A DNA stretch of 64,000 nt from Bacillota bacterium (GTDB lineage: Bacteria; Bacillota; Clostridia; Lachnospirales; Lachnospiraceae). The translations under genes and the position numbers were made by a program. A model generated the notes under the pieces. It ran no database searches, was not told where the DNA came from, and saw only the letters and a program-made list of their open reading frames with translations. The stretch lies in NCBI GenBank assembly GCA_023407575.1, contig JAEYLX010000026.1:496001-560000 (forward strand). The letters are read 5' to 3'. This document shows, in pieces, positions 35,668-44,104 of this stretch. Position 1 is the first letter of the stretch. Every line of letters begins with the position of its first letter.

Positions 35668-37067
35668 TGAAGGATTGGGAAGTATTGGGTATAGAACCTA
35701 CGCTGGATGCTTCGATAATAAAGAAAGCATATGCAAAGCAATTGAAATTAAATCATCCAGAGGATAATCCACAGGGGTATCAGGAACTTCGAGAAGCCTA
35801 TGATAGATTGTTAAAGGAAGTTAAAAATCAATCATTTCATCATAGGGAAGAGTCCATTCATAATGAGGCTAAAGGAGCAAAGAATTTCGAAAAGCCTACA
35901 CAAGGTCAGACTATGGATGCTGGGGATGATATTGAAGATACGGAGATACCGAAGGAAAATGATTATTACTCAAAGGAGAATGACCAGGTAATCAATGAGT
36001 TCTTAGATAAAGTATCACAGCTTTATCAGAATTTCTTTCAAAGAATTGAGTATAAGTACTGGGAAGAATTGCTGAATGGTACAATTATATGGAATTTAGA
36101 AGCTTCAAGAATTGTAAACAGAAAGCTACTGGATTTCTTATTAAATAATAGCTTATTACCTAGAAATATTTGGAGGTATCTAAATAGTTATTTTAATTGG
36201 GCTGCCCAGGAAGAATATATTAGAGATAATTATAATAGTGCCTTTGTGAATTATCTTTTTCTTCAAATCGGAAATGAAAGAGTGCTACGCTATAATTTCT
36301 TTGACAGAAGCTTAAATATAAATTATGAGGAGTATGTTTTTTATCGGGAATCGGCTTTTATCGCCTTAATGAACAACAACTTGGGAAATGCACAGATGTA
36401 TCTTTCCAAAGCCACAGAAGTATATCCTAGAGACCCGGATTTATATTGTCTTAGGGGAGAGTACTACATAAGAACCAGAGACTATCAAAGAGCGGAACAT
36501 GAATTTCAAGCTGCATTTGCCATAAATCCCAATGACATCTATATTTATTATTATAAAGCTTATGCTTATTATTTTGCAGGACTTTATACGGAGGCACTTA
36601 AAATTTGCAATATGATAAACAATTCAGGCCAGTTTAATTATGACCTTCTGACATTATCAGGTAAATGCTATCTTAAAATGGGAAATTTAAATAAAGCAGA
36701 AAGAATATTTTTTGATAACTTAAGATTAAATCCTTCAGACAATGAGTTAAAAGAATGCCTTAGAGAAATAATTCATCAACATGGGCTTTATATTAAGAAG
36801 CACAGGTTTGCATTGGCCAGACAGATGAGACTTAATAAAATTGCTAAGGAACTGCAGGAACCTAATCAGAAGGAAAACGATCAAAATAATCGCATTAATT
36901 TCGGACAACTAGCCTTCATGCTTCTAAGTATTATTATAATGATAACAGCCCTTATACTAGTTATATTAAAATTAGATGATACAAGAGTAATAGGTGCAAT
37001 CGCAGCGATAGTAGTATTGTTAGTTAGATTTTTATACTTAAGGTTAAAAAAAGGTAAAACAGAATAA
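35667..37067 (+). CDS. Membrane-anchored J-domain protein with TPR-like repeats (HscC co-chaperone type)
   Basis: A 466-residue protein. Residues 1-60 are a divergent J domain (WEVLGIEPTLDASIIKKAYAKQLK, then HPEDNPQGYQELREAYDRLL) in which HPD is replaced by HPED, as in DjlB/DjlC-like partners of HscC. Residues about 60-110 are a charged linker, residues about 230-380 are TPR-like repeats (YPRDPDLYCLRGEYYIRTRDYQRAE and following), and two membrane helices lie at about 410-460. The J domain should therefore face the cytoplasm, tethered to the membrane. It starts within the hscC stop (TGATG) and ends at a near-perfect palindromic terminator. Confidence 0.85.
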   Translation: MKDWEVLGIEPTLDASIIKKAYAKQLKLNHPEDNPQGYQELREAYDRLLKEVKNQSFHHREESIHNEAKGAKNFEKPTQGQTMDAGDDIEDTEIPKENDYYSKENDQVINEFLDKVSQLYQNFFQRIEYKYWEELLNGTIIWNLEASRIVNRKLLDFLLNNSLLPRNIWRYLNSYFNWAAQEEYIRDNYNSAFVNYLFLQIGNERVLRYNFFDRSLNINYEEYVFYRESAFIALMNNNLGNAQMYLSKATEVYPRDPDLYCLRGEYYIRTRDYQRAEHEFQAAFAINPNDIYIYYYKAYAYYFAGLYTEALKICNMINNSGQFNYDLLTLSGKCYLKMGNLNKAERIFFDNLRLNPSDNELKECLREIIHQHGLYIKKHRFALARQMRLNKIAKELQEPNQKENDQNNRINFGQLAFMLLSIIIMITALILVILKLDDTRVIGAIAAIVVLLVRFLYLRLKKGKTE

Positions 37068-37125
37068 CAGTTATAAAACAAACAGTCTGGCACATCTGCG
37101 GCAGATATCTAAGTAAATATAGCAA

Positions 37126-37167
37126 ATAAATCAAGCCTTGAAAACCTGTTTTCAAGGCTTGATTTAT
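37126..37167 (+). terminator. Long palindromic terminator after the J-protein gene
   Basis: Perfect 20-bp arms (37126-37145, 37148-37167) with only two bases between them. The T run is inside the 3' arm (GATTTATA), so termination efficiency is uncertain. Confidence 0.75.
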
Positions 37168-37276
37168 ACATAAAGAGAATTTGTTCAAAAGAAACAATGG
37201 GAAAGATAAAAATTTTTTCAGAGTGAGAAATTTAGTCCTTCTTTCATGTATTATAAGTAAAGGGAGGTAATCATAG

Positions 37277-37753
37277 ATGGATTTTTATTACGATACGAAA
37301 GACGACATAGAGAAAATAATAAATAAGTATAGTAGAATGCTGTTACGTATTGCTTACACCTATATGAAAAACACTTATGATTCAGAAGAAATTGTCCAGG
37401 AAGTGTATATCCGATTTATAACGAAAAAACCAAGATTTGCAAGTGAAGACCATGAAAAAGCATGGCTTATCAAAGTAACGATTAATATTAGCCTTAATTA
37501 TTTGAAAGCTACTTATAGAAAAAATATTACTCTTGATCATAATATTTCTTATCTTACAGAAGAAGAAAGTGAATTATTAAGTGCAGTTTTATGCTTGCCC
37601 GATAAATATAGAATTATAATTCATTTGTTTTACTACGAAGGATATTCCATCAAAGAAATAGCTGGGATTTTAAATATCCCTTCCTCTACGGTGGGAACAA
37701 GGCTGGAACGAGGACGTAATTCACTTAAAAAGGTACTGAAAGGAGAGTTTTAA
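37277..37753 (+). CDS. ECF-type RNA polymerase sigma-70 factor
   Basis: A 158-residue sigma factor: region 2 with RMLLRIAYTYMKNTYDSEEIVQEVYIRF and KAWLIKVTINISLNYLKA, region 4 with LPDKYRIIIHLFYYEGYSIKEIAGILNIPSSTVGTRLERGRNSLKK. AGGGAGG precedes the start. It is followed one base later by a DUF4179 anti-sigma gene, repeating the arrangement at 21571-23225 on the opposite strand. It probably drives an envelope-stress regulon and its own operon; no ECF-type -35/-10 pair was clear upstream. Confidence 0.9.
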   Translation: MDFYYDTKDDIEKIINKYSRMLLRIAYTYMKNTYDSEEIVQEVYIRFITKKPRFASEDHEKAWLIKVTINISLNYLKATYRKNITLDHNISYLTEEESELLSAVLCLPDKYRIIIHLFYYEGYSIKEIAGILNIPSSTVGTRLERGRNSLKKVLKGEF

Positions 37754-37754
37754 C

Positions 37755-38825
37755 ATGCATAATCAATATAATAATGTAATTGATAAGATTGAATTTCGCG
37801 GTGATTACCAAGAAGAATTGATAAATACTTTATCAGGTAGTGCAAGGAATAAGAGGAATCACAGCTTCAAAAGAACAGAGATCGGAAAAATATTAATTAA
37901 GCAAAAAATGCGAAAAAGTGCTTTTATACTTGTTATATTACTTTCTGTATTAGTTTGCTTATCTACAAAACCAGTACAGGCTGCGATTATTAACTTGTTT
38001 TCCTACATTACAGATAATGTTTATCATAGCTATAAAACGAATGTGAGTAGCTATAAAGATCAAATAAACCAATCAATCACAGTGGATGACATCACAATGA
38101 ATATATATGATATCGTAACGGGAAAGCATGGGATGGTTATAACATATAATTTAGTTGATGAGAAGGGCAATGCAGTGGTATCAAAGCTTCAGAATAGAAC
38201 GGTTGCTTTTCATACAATGCTTGGCGTACAAATAATAGATAGCAAAAATAGAACTATAAAAGGCAGTGTAGAATATCACGAAAAAACCACTTTTGAGGAT
38301 GATTTATCTCTGTATCTGGCATTAGTTACATTTGAAGACTCTTTAACCAATACTGAGGAGTGGTTAAATTGTTTGATTAAAGTTAATGCAAAAGTGACTT
38401 GGTTCGATTACACTTCTAATCCCGATATTAAAAGTTTAAGTTTTAACTACACACCAACTAAGATTTATGATGAAAAAATAGTGGATATAAATAAAAAGTT
38501 AGTTATAGATAAGGGAGCCTTAACCGTATCGAAATTAACATTGAATGGATTATATATGATGGTTGAAGCGGAGTATAGCTCCAATTTTCTTAATGAGAGC
38601 CTTTATTTAAAGGCAGTTGACGAATTTGGAGAAGAAATTAAAAGCTATGAGAGAAAGACAGCAAGAACTGAGGGAGCAGATACTGTGCAAGCTACTTATA
38701 TGTTTGAAAACATAGATGAAAATGTATCAAAGATATATTTAATACCATGTTATGATAAGTTAATGGACAACGGATTAGTAACAACAATTCAACATGAGGA
38801 AAGGATGGAAGTGTTAGTAAAGTAA
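37755..38825 (+). CDS. DUF4179 family anti-sigma factor-type membrane protein
   Basis: A 356-residue protein with a cytoplasmic N-terminus of about 55 residues, a single membrane segment (SAFILVILLSVLVCL, near residues 57-75) and an extracytoplasmic DUF4179-type domain with beta-rich repeats. Its start is one base after the sigma gene's stop, so expression is tightly coupled. It should keep the sigma factor inactive until an outside signal arrives. No terminator of standard form follows before 38995. Confidence 0.82.
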   Translation: MHNQYNNVIDKIEFRGDYQEELINTLSGSARNKRNHSFKRTEIGKILIKQKMRKSAFILVILLSVLVCLSTKPVQAAIINLFSYITDNVYHSYKTNVSSYKDQINQSITVDDITMNIYDIVTGKHGMVITYNLVDEKGNAVVSKLQNRTVAFHTMLGVQIIDSKNRTIKGSVEYHEKTTFEDDLSLYLALVTFEDSLTNTEEWLNCLIKVNAKVTWFDYTSNPDIKSLSFNYTPTKIYDEKIVDINKKLVIDKGALTVSKLTLNGLYMMVEAEYSSNFLNESLYLKAVDEFGEEIKSYERKTARTEGADTVQATYMFENIDENVSKIYLIPCYDKLMDNGLVTTIQHEERMEVLVK

Positions 38826-38994
38826 ACTTTGAGATCATGCGTAGGGGTTTAGGGATGGGTATAAGTTCATGAAGTTGATAAAGAATAATGTAACTTATTA
38901 AGATAAAATGTAATTTTATGGCACATAAACGCATAAGTAGACATAATATATATTGGAACTACTATTACACAGTATGTGTTAAGGAGATAATATT

Positions 38995-39954
38995 ATGTCT
39001 ATAGAGAAAAACAAGTTATATGCTCAGAATATATTTCCTAATGATAAAGGGTATCATGATGCACCCGATAAAGGTGAAAGTAAATGCGAAGAATACTATA
39101 AAAGAAAATGCGATAAACAGGTAGAATATTATGAAAGTAAATTTAATGCATGCTGCGATAATTCCTGTAGAGACTTCTATGTGAATAAAATTAAAGAAAC
39201 GAAAGAATATTGGGCAGCAGAAAGTGCAAGATTCTGTGGTAAAAACTGTAGTAACTGTCCGCCAGAGCCGCCAGAGCCGCCAGGTTGTACAGGAGCCACA
39301 GGTCCAGTAGGCCCAGTAGGTCCGATTGGCCCAGTAGGTCCAGTAGGTCCGGTTGGCCCTATCGGTCCGGCAGGTCCATCAGACCATACAGGTCTTGCAG
39401 GCCTAGCAGGTTTAGCTGGTCTCGCAGGTCTTGCAGGCCGGGGAAGACGTAGAGGTGGGATAATTGCAGCACTTATTATAGTGCTACTGCTTGTTTCGTC
39501 TATTTTTGTGGTGCTACTGTTTAGCGATACAGAAGATGCCTTAAATAGTGCAGACTTCTTTACACTTATATCGACGGAGGATGTAGTAACCGTTGCGCCA
39601 GGTATCGATGTAGGCTTTCCTCTGGATGGACCAGTCAGCGGTTCTAGTATAGTACGTACTAGCGCCAGCTCCTTTAACTTAACCGAGATTGGTACGTATC
39701 AGATTTTCTTCCAGGTAAGTGTTAGTGACGGAGGACAGTTGGTTTTAACCCTGAATGGCGTAGAACTGGATTATACGGTAGTTGGCACAACAGGTGCATC
39801 GCAGCTAGTCGGAATGGTACTTGTAGATACAACAGCTATTAATTCAACACTCACAGTTCGAAATCCAGTGGGTAGTTTAACCGACTTAATCCTTAGTCCG
39901 CTCGATGGGGAAACTACTGTTTCCGCACATTTAGTTATTGTGCAAGTTGAATAA
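38995..39954 (+). CDS. Collagen-like protein with internal membrane segment and BclA-like C-terminal domain
   Basis: A 319-residue protein with unusual order. Residues 1-97 are charged and Cys-rich (Cys31, 39, 53, 54, 58, 81, 85, 88, 98). Residues about 98-150 are Gly-X-Y repeats, first GPV/GPI, then GLA. A basic stretch (RGRRRGG) leads into a membrane segment at about 156-177. Residues 180-319 are a beta-rich domain like the C-terminal trimerising domain of BclA exosporium proteins. Charge distribution predicts the collagen part inside and the C-terminal domain outside the membrane. AAGGAGATAATATT precedes the start. A spore-surface or spore-membrane role is inference. Confidence 0.82.
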   Translation: MSIEKNKLYAQNIFPNDKGYHDAPDKGESKCEEYYKRKCDKQVEYYESKFNACCDNSCRDFYVNKIKETKEYWAAESARFCGKNCSNCPPEPPEPPGCTGATGPVGPVGPIGPVGPVGPVGPIGPAGPSDHTGLAGLAGLAGLAGLAGRGRRRGGIIAALIIVLLLVSSIFVVLLFSDTEDALNSADFFTLISTEDVVTVAPGIDVGFPLDGPVSGSSIVRTSASSFNLTEIGTYQIFFQVSVSDGGQLVLTLNGVELDYTVVGTTGASQLVGMVLVDTTAINSTLTVRNPVGSLTDLILSPLDGETTVSAHLVIVQVE

Positions 39955-40023
39955 GGATGAAAGTAGAAGTTTTTTGTTATTAATCCAGGGTTTCCTATCA
40001 AAAAAATTTTACGAATAGAAAGC

Positions 40024-40056
40024 AAGACCTCTGCTACTTTACAGTGCAGAGGTCTT
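40024..40056 (+). terminator. Inverted repeat after the collagen-like gene
   Basis: AAGACCTCTGC (40024-40034) and GCAGAGGTCTT (40046-40056), perfect 11 bp. It lacks a long T run, so it is a likely but not certain terminator. Confidence 0.65.
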
Positions 40057-40106
40057 ACTAATAATCAGGTATAAAAGATAAGTGACAAACTAAAAAAGTT
40101 AAGTAC

Positions 40107-40144
40107 ATGTTCAATTGTAAATGTAAGGAGTATATGGTAAAATA
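40107..40144 (+). promoter_or_regulatory. Promoter module, copy 2
   Basis: ATGTTCAATTGTA, 13 bases, TATGGTAAAATA; -35 TTGTAA (40115-40120), 17-base spacer, extended -10 with TAAAAT (40138-40143). It drives the response regulator/kinase genes, 79 bases before the start codon. Confidence 0.65.
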
Positions 40145-40222
40145 ACGCTAAATTACAGCATTATCAATTTGTGATTAGATATAGTTTACTTAATAATAAC
40201 AAAGTAGCAGGAGAGGATACAA

Positions 40223-40930
40223 ATGAAATTTGTATTATGCGAGGATGAACCTACTTCCTGGCAGTTTATGAACACAACACTTGTTAAATGGGGGCAGCTT
40301 AGGGGAGAGCCTGTTATGGTAATGGCATATAGCTCCGCAGAAGAGCTTCTTTTTAAACAGAAGGACTGGACAGAAGCTGACGGATTAATCTTGGACATTG
40401 AATTAAAAGGCATGAACGGAATGGAACTAGCCAAAAAAATAAGAGAAAAGGATGAACACATCCCAATACTTTTTGCAACAGCATATGAAAAATATGTATT
40501 CGAAGGCTATGAGGTAGGAGCTGTATCCTATCTGATGAAACCCTTGCAGCCGGACAAATTATATCAAGCGCTTGACCGAATGAGGGAACAGTGCCGACGA
40601 AATGAAGAGGTGCTGTTAACAAATTCAGGAGACGAAAATACAAAGGTTTATCTGAATGAAATCCTGTATATCGAAAGCTATGGTCATTATACTGTTATTC
40701 ATACCAAAGAAGAAGTGATTGAAACGAGACGTAGTATAGGGGAATTGCAGACAGTTTTAGCAGATAAGTATTTCTATATGCCTCATCGATCATATCTGGT
40801 GAACATTTCTCGTATTCGCAAGATTACAAAACAGCTGGTTGTAATGGATAGCGGAGAAGAACTGCCAATTGCAAGAGGAAAATGGGAAGCAGTAAATCAA
40901 GCATATTTAAACTATTATCGAAGAAATTAG
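40223..40930 (+). CDS. LytTR family response regulator (AgrA-like)
   Basis: A 235-residue regulator. Residues 1-120 are a receiver domain with the acidic pocket EDE (7-9), the phosphoacceptor Asp58 in LILDIELKGMNG and the conserved Lys in YLMKPLQ. Residues about 130-235 are a LytTR DNA-binding domain (EILYIESYGHYTVIHTK, FYMPHRSYLVNISRI). GCAGGAGAGG precedes the start. It is followed 12 bases later by a GHKL kinase gene. LytTR proteins bind paired direct repeats, and such a repeat lies at 42158 before the ABC genes. Confidence 0.93.
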   Translation: MKFVLCEDEPTSWQFMNTTLVKWGQLRGEPVMVMAYSSAEELLFKQKDWTEADGLILDIELKGMNGMELAKKIREKDEHIPILFATAYEKYVFEGYEVGAVSYLMKPLQPDKLYQALDRMREQCRRNEEVLLTNSGDENTKVYLNEILYIESYGHYTVIHTKEEVIETRRSIGELQTVLADKYFYMPHRSYLVNISRIRKITKQLVVMDSGEELPIARGKWEAVNQAYLNYYRRN

Positions 40931-40942
40931 CGGAGTGCCGGA

Positions 40943-42154
40943 ATGGATTTCATAGGACTGGGAGTATTCACCATATTGTTAATAGGATATCAATATTATG
41001 TCTTTGTTACTGGAAGCATCTGTGAGGGCAAAGGTAAAAATGTTGTGTACCTATTTCTAGCTTTTTTCCTGCTTGGGTTAAGCTATTATTTTCATCAATT
41101 ACCGTTTGGAGTGATACTAATTTCACTGGAATCAGTACTTTTTATATGCTTCTATACAAATAGTAGATTTAGTGAAATCTGGTGGAAAATGTTATTGCCA
41201 GGGGCTTTTATGCTTGTATGTAGTCTATGTTTTACTTGGAACAGCTATTTTAATCCCGTGGTCATAATAATTGTATATTCCTTCTTCCTCTATCTTTTGT
41301 TAAGTGTAAGGAGAGGACAGTTACGGCTTAGTAATCTATTGATTGTATTACTGATTTATGGAGTACTACAGTGGGCAGAGCTGGCATTAGCCAGTTATAG
41401 CAATAATATAAATATAAGTGCAGAAGTGGCAGCAGGCATCAATGTTGTTATAGTTCTTCTGGCACTTCTGGTTTTTCTTCTTTTGGAGTTTGTATTAAGA
41501 AGCTACGAATTAAACTATCAGAAAGCAAACAGGGATCTTCAGGAGGAACTGTTACAGAGGCAGTTTGGAGAGATTAGTGATGTCTATCTTAATATGAGGG
41601 GTTGGCGACATGATTATCACAACCATATTCAGGCACTGAAAGCCAATCTGGATAATGGACAGGCACGAAAAGCAAGGGAGTATCTTAATCAGATTGAGCA
41701 CGAATTAGACAAAGTGGATACCTTTGTGAAATCCGGAAATATGATGGTGGATGCTATATTAAACAGTAAGCTAACCTTAGCAATGATGCAGAATATCAAA
41801 ATAAACTGTGATGCGTATTTGCCCCAGGAATTATTCCTAACAGATGTAGATCTATGTACTATACTTGGTAATGTTCTGGATAATGCATTGGAAAGCTGTG
41901 GGAAAATTCCAGAAACGAAGCGGTTTATTCGTATTTATATTGCAATGGTAAAGGAGCAATTCTACCTGTCTGTGCAGAACGGGTCAATAGAAATCCTTGG
42001 CTTTGAGCAGCAGAACTTTATAACGACCAAAAGAGGGAATCATGGACTGGGAATGAAACGAGTGGCTGCTGTGGTAGACAGATGGGGAGGTTATCTTAAT
42101 TTAAATCAGGAAACTGGTGTATTTGCGACAGAGATTACAATTCCTAAGCCATAA
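40943..42154 (+). CDS. GHKL-type sensor histidine kinase (AgrC-like)
   Basis: A 403-residue membrane kinase. About six membrane helices occupy residues 1-185, with no large extracellular loop, as in AgrC peptide receptors. The dimerisation helix holds the phosphoacceptor region RGWRHDYHNHIQAL (His223 likely), and the ATPase has NVLDNALESC (N box) and GNHGLGMKRVAAVVD (G box). It pairs with the LytTR regulator just upstream. No AgrB-type peptidase or recognisable AgrD peptide is nearby, so its signal may be made elsewhere or be non-peptidic. Confidence 0.9.
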   Translation: MDFIGLGVFTILLIGYQYYVFVTGSICEGKGKNVVYLFLAFFLLGLSYYFHQLPFGVILISLESVLFICFYTNSRFSEIWWKMLLPGAFMLVCSLCFTWNSYFNPVVIIIVYSFFLYLLLSVRRGQLRLSNLLIVLLIYGVLQWAELALASYSNNINISAEVAAGINVVIVLLALLVFLLLEFVLRSYELNYQKANRDLQEELLQRQFGEISDVYLNMRGWRHDYHNHIQALKANLDNGQARKAREYLNQIEHELDKVDTFVKSGNMMVDAILNSKLTLAMMQNIKINCDAYLPQELFLTDVDLCTILGNVLDNALESCGKIPETKRFIRIYIAMVKEQFYLSVQNGSIEILGFEQQNFITTKRGNHGLGMKRVAAVVDRWGGYLNLNQETGVFATEITIPKP

Positions 42155-42157
42155 CCT

Positions 42158-42187
42158 GCAATTCGTGAAATAGAATAGCAATTCGTG
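42158..42187. promoter_or_regulatory. Direct repeat with LytTR-operator geometry
   Basis: GCAATTCGTG occurs at 42158-42167 and again at 42178-42187, a 20-base period. LytTR proteins such as AgrA bind two such repeats on one helix face about two turns apart. It lies about 80 bases before the first ABC gene, just upstream of a terminator. Confidence 0.5.
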
Positions 42188-42190
42188 CAG

Positions 42191-42216
42191 AAAGCGGCCC
42201 TAAGGTCGCTTTTTAT
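42191..42216 (+). terminator. Rho-independent terminator between kinase and ABC genes
   Basis: AAAGCGGCC (42191-42199) pairs with GGTCGCTTT (42204-42212) with one G-U, CTAA loop, T run. It separates the signalling genes from the transporters. Confidence 0.82.
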
Positions 42217-42265
42217 GATTTAATATTGCCATAGTTATTTTAATAATGTTTATAAGGGAGCAAAC

Positions 42266-44104
42266 ATGCAGCAGAAGAATAAGACTTATTCCGTATGGAG
42301 CAATTTTACTTGGGGTACAAAATTGTTGGACGAATTTATGGGTAAAAAATATCACTTGATCGATGGAGTTACGATATTGCTAGGTGTTGCAGCACCTTTT
42401 CTGGGGATGGCATTTCCAAGCGTTACAATTTGGCTTCTGCAAAGTGGCTATAACTCTGGAAAGATAATACTTAGTGTTCTAATCTATGCCCTTAGTATGA
42501 AATTGCTGTCAGTTAGTCTGGCAAGCCTTGTGAATACACAGCATATGAATTATTTTATAGGCAGGATATCAGTGGTGACGCCAATTAATAATCAATTACT
42601 GTCAATGGATTATGAAAAGATGGAAAGTAAAGAAGGACAGCAAAGGAGTCAGGCAGCTGTTAATTGTGTGTTTCGGGGGAATGATTATGGGATCGAGATG
42701 TTCCTAAAGCAATTTCCGGTGCTGGTACAAAATGGGATAGGCTCTATCCTGTATTCATTTCTAGTAATACAAATTAGTCCTTGGGTGTTTCTATATATGG
42801 TTATGTCAGCACTTCTTCTAAGTGGCTTAGGTTTAAGACAAGGGAGGTATGTAGACCGTACGAAGGAACATACAGAAGAACTATATAAGCAAAGAAGAAA
42901 AGCCTTAGAGGAGACATTTGAATTAAGTGCATGTAATGATATTATTCTTTACCAGGCAAAAAACTGGTTATTAATTAAGCTTAATCGAATTTGTGATGGT
43001 TTTCTTAAGTTCTATCAAAGATACTTTCGAATCAAAGAAACAGGTTCTGTTAGCATAGCAGTTTTGAACTTTATTCGGGATGCAATTGTATATGTGATTC
43101 TGATCCAACAAATATCTAATGCAGAACTAACTGTCAGTGAACTGTTATTGTATGTTGGGACAATTGCCGGGTATAGTGCCTGGGTAAGTGGAATTGTGGA
43201 AGCAATTCAACAGATGATTTTACAGAATCATACACTGACGGATTTTCGCAATTTTCTTGATTTTGCAGAGCAAAAGGAAAATAAGAAGATTTCAGAACTC
43301 ATAAGAATTCAGAGCAAGCCTCATGAAATTAGACTGGAGGATGTGTGCTATCGTTATGAAGAGGGAGAAAAGGATACCATATCTCATATCAATCTTATCA
43401 TCCGTCCTGGTGAAAAAATAGCGTTAGTAGGTGCGAACGGGGCTGGTAAATCTACTTTAGTAAAGCTTATCACAGGATTGTATCAGCCAACCTCAGGTAA
43501 AATCTATCTAGATGGGGTAGATATAGTCAATATTACTAAAGATCAATACTATAAGGAGCTTGCAGCAGTTTTTCAGGATGCAAAAATATTTGCTTGTTCC
43601 GTAGCACAAAATGTTAGCTGCTCTACAGAGTTTGATGAAGACTTGGTGAAGGATAGTCTAAAGAAGGCAGGTTTATGGAAGAAGGTAGAATCCTTACCAA
43701 TGAGAATGCATACGATGATGACCAAGAACCTTTCACCAGATGGGATTGAATTTTCAGGCGGTGAATCACAGAAGTTAATGCTGGCACGGGCATTGTATCG
43801 TAATGCAGCGGTATTAATACTGGATGAACCAACTGCCGCCTTAGACCCAATTGCAGAAAGCAGGATGTATGAAACTTATCATACTTTTGGAATGGATAAA
43901 ACAAGTGTATTTATCTCGCACAGATTAAGCAGCACTAGATTCTGTGACAGAGTTTGCTTTCTTAAGGATGGAAAAATAACGGAGATGGGGACTCATGAAG
44001 CACTCCTTAATGAAAAGGGGGATTATGCTAAAATGTTTCATGTTCAGGCTCAATACTATAAAGAAAATTACACTAGAAAGGATGGTGAAATAGCCTATGA
44101 ATAA
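42266..44104 (+). CDS. ABC transporter, fused membrane and ATPase domains (first of a pair)
   Basis: A 612-residue exporter half. Residues about 35-330 are the membrane domain; the ATPase has Walker A GANGAGKST, a slightly unusual signature FSGGESQKLMLARAL, Walker B AVLILDEPTAALDP and switch His in FISHRLSSTRF. There is no N-terminal C39 peptidase. Its end overlaps the next ABC gene by eight bases, so the two probably form a heterodimer. TAAGGGAGC precedes the ATG. By position behind an AgrA/AgrC-like pair it may export a signal or antimicrobial peptide, or protect against one; substrate unknown. Confidence 0.87.
   Translation: MQQKNKTYSVWSNFTWGTKLLDEFMGKKYHLIDGVTILLGVAAPFLGMAFPSVTIWLLQSGYNSGKIILSVLIYALSMKLLSVSLASLVNTQHMNYFIGRISVVTPINNQLLSMDYEKMESKEGQQRSQAAVNCVFRGNDYGIEMFLKQFPVLVQNGIGSILYSFLVIQISPWVFLYMVMSALLLSGLGLRQGRYVDRTKEHTEELYKQRRKALEETFELSACNDIILYQAKNWLLIKLNRICDGFLKFYQRYFRIKETGSVSIAVLNFIRDAIVYVILIQQISNAELTVSELLLYVGTIAGYSAWVSGIVEAIQQMILQNHTLTDFRNFLDFAEQKENKKISELIRIQSKPHEIRLEDVCYRYEEGEKDTISHINLIIRPGEKIALVGANGAGKSTLVKLITGLYQPTSGKIYLDGVDIVNITKDQYYKELAAVFQDAKIFACSVAQNVSCSTEFDEDLVKDSLKKAGLWKKVESLPMRMHTMMTKNLSPDGIEFSGGESQKLMLARALYRNAAVLILDEPTAALDPIAESRMYETYHTFGMDKTSVFISHRLSSTRFCDRVCFLKDGKITEMGTHEALLNEKGDYAKMFHVQAQYYKENYTRKDGEIAYE

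Noticed and set aside
42155..42265. AgrD-like signal peptide gene between kinase and ABC genes
   Set aside because: The gap holds a direct repeat, a terminator and AT-rich sequence, but no start codon with a ribosome binding site and a useful frame.
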